Shown here: positions 58,416-64,000 of the stretch, piece after piece | Numbering within the stretch: position 1 is the first letter of the stretch | Layout: every line of letters begins with the position of its first letter | Assembly: GCF_019649055.1 (NCBI RefSeq) | Contig: NW_026570233.1 | Span: 1,054,001-1,118,000 of the forward strand | Reading direction: 5' to 3' | DNA: 64,000 nt | Origin: Paramacrobiotus metropolitanus | Taxonomy: Eukaryota; Tardigrada; Eutardigrada; Parachela; Macrobiotidae | Made by a program: the position numbers and the translations under genes | Notes under the pieces: generated by a model | The model's input: only the letters and a program-made list of their open reading frames with translations | Database searches by the model: none | What the model was told of the DNA's origin: nothing

Positions 58416-58582
58416 CCGGCGTGCTCTGTCATTCCCTTTCGCATTGCTGTCATTTGCATTGCAAAAAAAAAATTTTTCCCAGATTTTGCAGTTTAGCAGC
58501 AGAAAGTTTTGTAATTAACAACACCTTCCTTTAAAATGTCGAATCCATCAGCTTCAGATCTTACCAAAAGCTCCTTTAAGCT

Positions 58583-59821
58583 ATGACCGTTGATCAGCTA
58601 AAGGGCAAGTGTAAGGCGGAAAGGCTGTGCTGTACCGGCAGGAAGAACGTGTTGTTGAAGCGGTTGTATAAGCACCATAATATCCAGCCCTCCAACCCAT
58701 CAACCCCGCAACCTGACGAATCCAGCGAAAAAAGAACCAATCCGGATCCGGAAACGATCTCCTCTCTGGCGGATAAACTGCATCTGTCTACGACCAGCCG
58801 CGATGAGTTTTTCACTGCCGGATACAGGATTGCTGGGGATTTACTGGAGCTCAGTGACTTGCCCGATTTCCCGCAAAATCTGGCCTTCCTATCCAATCTG
58901 CGTGATCGCAACAAGGTCAAGCTCCATATCCTTCAGCATAATCGGAACCGCTCAGTATCCGCTCGCCGCCCCTCTACCAGCAATGACCTTCAACAGTTGC
59001 TGCGACCGGATTCACGCTCCTCACGTCGCAATGGACCAGCTCCACTCGCAAAAGGTCACCTAAGCACAGCACCGAGTGTTATCGTGGATGCCCACGTGCC
59101 CATGCCGACTGTTCAGCCCGGAGTACCGGATGCACGCCACATCATTACGCAGCGTCGTAATAGAGGTATTTCGCATGAAAGCAGTCTCAGTCCTAGTTCG
59201 TCTCGCTCGCGCTCACGATCGTCTGCCAGACGTCATAAGAGCAAGGAAGCAAGGCTGTCGAGGACAAGCCGGAAACTTCCAGAGCCATACCGTTACGTTC
59301 AGTCTAATACCTCAGTCAAAAAATCTAAAAGGTCGCATGGTGATATTTCTTTAAACGAATTTTTCGCTTACAATTTTAAGACAGCAGTGCGATTAGCGAA
59401 AACTGTTGACGGTGAATATTCAGATTCTCTCGTTAAATTTCTCGAGTACAATGAATATCTAGCTAACATGAGATGCATATTTGAAGATAAGGCGGTGCAG
59501 AAATATGATGCCGATTTTCGTATCTCCGCCAAAGATGAAAAGTTTGACCTTTCCGATAACCAAGCAAAACTAACGATATCGGCGAAACATTTTCACTCGG
59601 GTGCAAGGCGGGTTGAAAACGCGGGTCAAAAAGCCGGCGTGGGAAACTCGCGTAACAACACCCAGCGAAAGTATAAGTATCGTTGTTGTTTCTATTGGCA
59701 AAAAAATCGCTGCTCTAAACGCGATTGCGAATTTCCACACTCGTGCGGCGAGTGTAACGGAAACCACCGCGCCATGAACTGTGGCTCTGTTAGAGCCGGA
59801 AACGGTTCGCACAACATGTGA
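58583..59821 (+). CDS. YR retroelement Gag-like protein (SAP domain, CCCH finger)
   Basis: 412 codons. N-terminal SAP-like motif (MTVDQLKGKCKAERL, GRKNVLLKRL), a DNA-binding module. The middle has an Arg/Ser-rich stretch (SSSRSRSRSS). Near the C-terminus C-x7-C-x4-C-x3-H (CFYWQKNRC...CEFPH), a CCCH-type finger, is followed by CGECNGNHRAMNC. An upstream ATG at 58536 opens 16 codons whose TGA overlaps this ATG (ATGA); it may be a uORF or a 1-nt break at the N-terminus. The stop is TGA followed by CTG, with the RT continuing in the same frame. Confidence 0.8.
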   Translation: MTVDQLKGKCKAERLCCTGRKNVLLKRLYKHHNIQPSNPSTPQPDESSEKRTNPDPETISSLADKLHLSTTSRDEFFTAGYRIAGDLLELSDLPDFPQNLAFLSNLRDRNKVKLHILQHNRNRSVSARRPSTSNDLQQLLRPDSRSSRRNGPAPLAKGHLSTAPSVIVDAHVPMPTVQPGVPDARHIITQRRNRGISHESSLSPSSSRSRSRSSARRHKSKEARLSRTSRKLPEPYRYVQSNTSVKKSKRSHGDISLNEFFAYNFKTAVRLAKTVDGEYSDSLVKFLEYNEYLANMRCIFEDKAVQKYDADFRISAKDEKFDLSDNQAKLTISAKHFHSGARRVENAGQKAGVGNSRNNTQRKYKYRCCFYWQKNRCSKRDCEFPHSCGECNGNHRAMNCGSVRAGNGSHNM

Positions 59822-61714
59822 CTGGATTCTGTAGAGAGCGAAAATGTTTCTTGTGACGTTTTTAATTTTTCATTAGATTCTGATTTGTTAACTCGCTGTT
59901 CTCTAACAAAGTCGTTTGCTAAATGGGTCAGCACGCTGGGCGGTGATCCAGATGCAGACTTTATTTTGAATGGCATTGCTTACGGATTCAGGTTGGTGCC
60001 CGATTTGTCTCTTGTTTCGCCAGTAGACTGTCCCAATTATCGCAGTGCGCTAGATCCCGTTGCCAACGCGGAACTGAATAAGCTCTTTCTCGAAGAGTTA
60101 GAACAGGGCCGTACAATGGAACAGGACACGAAGCCTCTGCGCATTCAGTCAATAGGCGCCGTTCCTAAGAAGGGCAGTAGTTCATATAGGCCAATCACTG
60201 ATTGTAGCAGGCCAGTTGATTGTTCTCTGAATTCATTCACTCAGTCTGAGACGTTCGCCTTTGAATCTATTGATAACGTTTTGGAATTTAGCACACCCAA
60301 CTGCTATTATGCGGTAGTGGATATAAAAGCAGCGTATAGGTCAGTTCCTGTGTATCCACCGCACAGGCAGTTGGAAGGTTTTCGATGGTTATTCGCCGGA
60401 AGATCGCCAGATGTTTATTATGTTGATTGTTTTCTCTGTTTTGGTCTTTCTAAAGCACCATCAACTTTTCAAAGAATTTCTACTGCTATTGCTAGAATTT
60501 TTAAAAAGCGCGGGAGGAAAGTGGTTGTTTATTTGGATGACTTTCTTGTTAAAGGCGACACTTTTGAAGAATGCAAAGCCATAAAACAAGGACTCATTAA
60601 TCTGTTAATTTCACTCGGTTTCCTCGTTAACTGGGAAAAAGTGCAAGGACCGGCGCAAATCATCACCTTTCTAGGTGTTGTTATTGATTCAGTCAGACAG
60701 CGTCTTCTGTTGCCTGATGAAAAAATTAATGAGCTTGTCACACTTGCACATAATCTCAGTAAGCGGCAAAAAGTCACGAAACGTCAAATTCAAAGTTTTG
60801 CGGGGAAAACGGCATTTGCCGCAAGGGCACTGTACGGTGCGCGTACGTTCTCCCGCATATTTATTGACGGCGCTTGTGCATTAAAGCAGCCAACTGATCG
60901 GATGCGAATTACAGATAAGTTGCGCAATGAACTAAAATGGTGGACGATTTTTGCGCCAACCATGAATGGTTTATGCATGCATCGTTTTTCGTGCGAGCGC
61001 ACAGTTAAAACCGTAACCACAGACGCTTCGTTTTCGGGATTTGGTGGGTGCACACAAGGAACCTGGCTGGCAGGAACTTGGGATAACTCTCTCAGTGCGC
61101 CGCCGGGATTCACACAGAATTGGGTGCCGTCACCTGAGTTGCACAGCGCGCTTGTTCGAAACATAAACTTTTTAGAATTAATTGCTGTTTGTATTTGTTT
61201 GGTTGTGTTTGCGCCGCTGCTGCAGGGATGTAAAGCAATCGTTAAATCTGACAATACACAGACAGTGGCCTTTATAAACCGTGGAACTACAAAAAGCGCC
61301 CCAGCCTTGCAGCGGCATGAACTGGTACTGTTCGCCAGTATACAGTTCAACTTCCATGTGTTTGCGGTACACTCGGCGGGAGCACAGAATGTAGTTGCAG
61401 ACGCCCTCAGTCGCCTGACGGAAAGTGCAAATTTTAGTAAAATTCCTTTTAAAATGTTAATTTCTTGTTTTCCGGGACACGCTTACCATACGTTTCGTTT
61501 TGCAGCTACCCAGTTAAAGGAACTGGAAAGCGAGCTGACGAATTTACGCCATGGTGCAATGGCGCCAAGTACCAGAGACACTAGAATGTCCCAATGGAAG
61601 CGCTTTATTTTATTTTGCGACGAATTTTCTTTAAATTACTTGCCAGCAGAGGAGCATACTGTTGCCCTTTATATAGCTTACCTTGCACGCACACTTGAAT
61701 CGCACTATTCTTAA
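59822..61714 (+). CDS. YR retroelement reverse transcriptase-RNase H
   Basis: Open in the same frame as the Gag from the codon after its UGA; no ATG is needed if read-through occurs. RT motifs: SIGAVPKKGSSSYRPITDCS, CYYAVVDIKAAYRSVPV, LCFGLSKAPSTFQRI, VVVYLDDFLVKGD (YLDD), and ITFLGVVIDS. RNase H: VTTDASFSGFGGCTQGTW, then INFLELIAV, SDNTQTVAFINRG and VADALSRL. The C-terminus (STRDTRMSQWKRFILFC...ALYIAYLA) looks like the start of the recombinase N-terminal domain. The frame ends at 61712 and the recombinase continues in +1. Confidence 0.9.
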   Translation: MDSVESENVSCDVFNFSLDSDLLTRCSLTKSFAKWVSTLGGDPDADFILNGIAYGFRLVPDLSLVSPVDCPNYRSALDPVANAELNKLFLEELEQGRTMEQDTKPLRIQSIGAVPKKGSSSYRPITDCSRPVDCSLNSFTQSETFAFESIDNVLEFSTPNCYYAVVDIKAAYRSVPVYPPHRQLEGFRWLFAGRSPDVYYVDCFLCFGLSKAPSTFQRISTAIARIFKKRGRKVVVYLDDFLVKGDTFEECKAIKQGLINLLISLGFLVNWEKVQGPAQIITFLGVVIDSVRQRLLLPDEKINELVTLAHNLSKRQKVTKRQIQSFAGKTAFAARALYGARTFSRIFIDGACALKQPTDRMRITDKLRNELKWWTIFAPTMNGLCMHRFSCERTVKTVTTDASFSGFGGCTQGTWLAGTWDNSLSAPPGFTQNWVPSPELHSALVRNINFLELIAVCICLVVFAPLLQGCKAIVKSDNTQTVAFINRGTTKSAPALQRHELVLFASIQFNFHVFAVHSAGAQNVVADALSRLTESANFSKIPFKMLISCFPGHAYHTFRFAATQLKELESELTNLRHGAMAPSTRDTRMSQWKRFILFCDEFSLNYLPAEEHTVALYIAYLARTLESHYS

Positions 61715-62471
61715 CTACGTGTTTTCGCTGTCATCTTATCACCAAATAAATAACTTCGTCTCGCCCGGCTTGAATAATTTTCTTATCAAGCAAGCGTTAG
61801 CAGGTGTACAACGGTCACGTTATAAACACCCAAACAAACGCGCACCAATTACGCTTGAGCATTTGTACTCTATTAATTCTCATGTTGGTTGTCTTCCAAA
61901 TAAATACAGAACAACATTTTGGGCTGCCTGTTTAGTCGCCTTTTTCAGCATGTTACGCAGCTCAAATTTGTTTTTTAATGACACCGGCATGCATTTAAAA
62001 GTTTCTGACGTTACGCTTCGCCCATGTTCTCTTGTACTCTCTGTGAATGTACTTAAAACAGCTCGCCACCTTTCTGAGCGTATTTCCGTTCCGATACCGC
62101 GCTTAGCAAAAGGTCACGCTTTGTGCCCTTACCGTGCTATTAGGGATATGCTGGCCAAAAGCAAAGCTAGTGGTGATGATGCTTTGTTCAGTTATCGTGT
62201 TGACGAAATTGCTATGCCCCTCTCCAGTTGCAGGTTCAATGAGTTACTACGGCTTGCCCTATCCTCCGCATCCATACCCGCAAAGAAATTTTCCGCGCGC
62301 AGCTTTCGCGGTGGCGCCGCCACATATGCCGCCGAGCTGGCCATTCCCTCCGATGCACTAAAGGCACAAGGGTATCGGAAAAGCCAGTGTTTTGAAACTT
62401 ACATTCAACGGACAGACGCCCTCCGTCGCGACTTCGCTACTCTCAAAGCCACTGGCGTCAACTTATCCTAG
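61683..62471 (+). CDS. YR retroelement tyrosine recombinase
   Basis: About 260 codons; no ATG start of its own at the overlap. Catalytic features: first Arg in FFSMLRSSNLFF, the distal box with Arg in FSARSFRGGAATYAA, and nucleophile Tyr in CFETYIQRT. It catalyses strand exchange to insert the circular cDNA. It follows the RT ORF by a +1 frame change within 61683-61714, either a 1-nt indel or programmed. Confidence 0.87.
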   Translation: MHAHLNRTILNYVFSLSSYHQINNFVSPGLNNFLIKQALAGVQRSRYKHPNKRAPITLEHLYSINSHVGCLPNKYRTTFWAACLVAFFSMLRSSNLFFNDTGMHLKVSDVTLRPCSLVLSVNVLKTARHLSERISVPIPRLAKGHALCPYRAIRDMLAKSKASGDDALFSYRVDEIAMPLSSCRFNELLRLALSSASIPAKKFSARSFRGGAATYAAELAIPSDALKAQGYRKSQCFETYIQRTDALRRDFATLKATGVNLS

Positions 62472-62570
62472 CTGCTTTTCCCTTTTGGGGTTTTGGGTGT
62501 TTCGGCTCGCCGTGTTACCTCGTCCTGGATGTTTTGGCAATAAACTCCAATCCCCCTTGTACATAGTGAT

Positions 62571-62984
62571 GTGTTGTGTTTAAGCGCGATACCATAAGTA
62601 CAAATAATTCGCCCTCTCTTGTACGTACGTGAGTAGCTGCACTGCACTCTCCGCCTAGCGGATCTACCGCGGGCGCACTCACTGATCATGCTTGCTCTCT
62701 CGCTCCTCTCTCTCGCTGTATGACTCAGCGCATATACGCTCGCGTTGGATACGAGTCCAGTCTGCGCATCACATTCCACATGTCTGGACGCACGACGTTG
62801 CCGCCAGCACTCTTTCTCTCTCTACATTTCATTACGTGCTAGAACTCGCTCGCAGCAACTTGACTTGCTGATTTTCAGGCCAGACATTGGCTTTGTTGTT
62901 CTTTTTCCCGCAATCACGCGGTATTTGCTCCACTTTATTTGTACAATAAAGGCATCTGTGAGCTCCCTGCGCTTGCCTGTCACA
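62571..62984 (+). repeat. Diverged solo LTR related to the giant element
   Basis: From about 62617 it parallels the giant element's LTR: GTACGTACGTG, CTGCACTGCACTC, TATGACTCAGCG, ATACGCTCGCGTTGGATA, GAGTCCAGTCTGCGCATCA, then TTTATTTGTACAATAAAG (AATAAA 62945-62950). It ends CTGTCACA. The 5' edge is approximate and no target duplication was found. The middle is strongly diverged, so it comes from a related but different family member. Confidence 0.8.
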
Positions 62985-63585
62985 AAGAGAATCGTGAAAG
63001 CTAAAAAGCCTACAGAACCAAAAAAACTAAAAAATTTAAAAAAAAAACTTGAAAAGCTGAGATAGAAAAAGCTTGGAAACCTTACTTAAATTTTTGGCTA
63101 CCCCATAGCTTGTTTAAATCCTAAATCGAATGAATATTTTCGATGCTGGTACTTTTCTAAAATTAACGCACCGGAAAATCCTAAACTTGCATCTTTGGCT
63201 ACTGTATTGATGTTACGCCTTTTTGTTTTCTTATTTAGAATTTTTCTGTCTTAGATTAAAAGGAGGCTACGCCTCGTAGCAAAAGACAACAAGCCCGTTA
63301 TTATTATTATTACAAGCTCAACCTCGGCCTCCGGCCTCGGTTGAGAATTTTTAGAACTGAAGAAAGTAATGTGGTAGTTTTATAAAGGTTTAGTAAATGG
63401 AATTTAATTGGATCGGAAAAGCGGTTTGTTTTGGATTATACACGTTCCGTTAATTATAACGGAAGGCGTATACATACATACCTTTTATTTATGGAAGTGC
63501 CATCGCTAAAATCGTTGTCTACAAAGTAGGCTGAGCCAAATAACATATCAGCCAAAAATGTTATTAATAACTTATCAGCCAAACC
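62985..63585. other. AT-rich sequence without recognised genes
   Basis: No coding or RNA gene seen. A short inverted pair, CCTCGGCCTCCGGCCTCGG, is at about 63323-63341. Confidence 0.6.
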
Positions 63586-63589
63586 CCTC

Positions 63590-63975
63590 CTCCTTTGTCT
63601 GACCAAAAAATTCTCTTTTTTGTATGATCGGGGAAAATCGTTGCACCTCCGATTACCGACGAAAATCCATGCCCCTGTGTCTGACCGGGGGAAATCCCTA
63701 CCCCTCTGTTCTAGCAGGCGAAAATTGCTGAAATTCTGTCTGATGGGCGAAAATCCCTGTACTTCTATCTGACCGGCGAAAATACCTGCACTTCTGTCTG
63801 ACCGGCGAAAATCCCTGTACTTCTATCTGACCGGCGAAAATCTCTGTACTTCTATCTGACCGGCGAAAATCTCTGTACTTCTATCTGACCGGCGAAAATC
63901 TCTGTACTTCTATCTGACCGGCGAAAATCTCTGTACTTCTATCTGACCGGCGAAAATCCCTGTACTTCTGTCTCC
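63590..63975. repeat. 29-bp tandem repeat array (about 13 units)
   Basis: Unit of the form CTGTACTTCTATCTGACCGG followed by CGAAAATCT, period 29 (CTGTAC at 63815, 63844, 63873). The last five or six units are nearly identical and the left units degenerate. No spacers. Confidence 0.92.
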
Positions 63976-64000
63976 CCAGCTAGAATACCATCGGAAATTA

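Larger units (their letters stand above)
58407..62590 (+). mobile_element. Tyrosine-recombinase retroelement (DIRS/Ngaro type)
   Basis: Gag-like ORF, RT-RNase H ORF and tyrosine recombinase ORF in that order on one strand, the hallmark of YR retroelements. AATAAA at 62539-62544 ends the unit. Boundaries are approximate because I could not resolve the split direct or inverted terminal repeats. The recombinase and RT keep their key residues. Confidence 0.85.

Noticed and set aside
61108-61123. ATTC-ACACA-GAAT in the YR retroelement as a member of the hairpin family
   Set aside because: Only 4-5 pairs and no outer stem; one such case outside the giant element is within chance.
63590-63975. CRISPR array
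   Set aside because: Head-to-tail 29-bp units without spacers in an animal genome.

Overview
This is an animal (invertebrate-type) nuclear genome window. The evidence is a split gene with 19 recognisable coding exons, GT/AG introns, AT-rich intron sequence, and retroelement classes typical of metazoans. I cannot place the phylum from sequence alone. Nothing bacterial is present.

Left part (1-20862): the + strand carries the 3'-ward portion of a multi-PDZ scaffold gene of the PATJ/MPDZ (INADL/MUPP1) type. Nineteen exons join in consistent phase and encode ten PDZ domains, the first and last of them partial, separated by Ser/Pro-rich linkers. The gene enters from the left of the window and stops in mid-PDZ at 20862. 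No continuing exon is visible, so everything from 20863 to 64000 looks like one intron of more than 43 kb (or the gene is broken). That intron starts with a scrambled duplicate of the gene's own exon/intron sequence (about 22250-23460) and a fold-back repeat.

Middle part (26072-53978): a giant LTR retrotransposon, 27,899 bp from LTR to LTR, with 440/439-bp LTRs and a 4-bp target duplication (CCAC). It encodes a Ty3/Gypsy-type Gag (capsid core, CCHC knuckle), an aspartic protease ORF and Pol (RT, RNase H, DD35E integrase, AT-hook tail). It then carries about 12 kb of extra coding capacity in four large ORFs (678, about 851, 1678 and about 727 codons) that I do not recognise as env or any known retroelement gene. 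The ORFs sit in tight blocks (ATGA overlap, overlapping frames). The blocks that begin with ORF4 and ORF7 each follow a T-rich TTGACAG that looks like a 3' splice site, which suggests subgenomic spliced mRNAs. The Gag N-terminus is broken by two frame changes, one of them caused by a 19-bp tandem duplication.

The most unusual signal is at the nucleic-acid level. Dozens of short stem-loops are scattered through the whole giant element, in coding sequence of every ORF and in both noncoding regions. They share a loop ACANA (mostly ACACA, ACAAA, ACATA) closed by stems of unrelated sequence but perfect complementarity. Many have a second outer stem separated by a 3' bulge or a C-A mismatch. They fall in different codon registers, so protein coding does not explain them. 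A dispersed Gag-binding or packaging signal, or a replication/RNA-processing element, is my best guess.

Right part (53979-64000): a (CTAT)n tract with a 159-bp triplicate, a hAT-like MITE with an 8-bp target duplication, and a tyrosine-recombinase (DIRS/Ngaro-type) retroelement with a SAP/CCCH Gag, an in-frame UGA before RT-RNase H, and a recombinase ORF. These are followed by a diverged solo LTR related to the giant element and a 29-bp tandem repeat.
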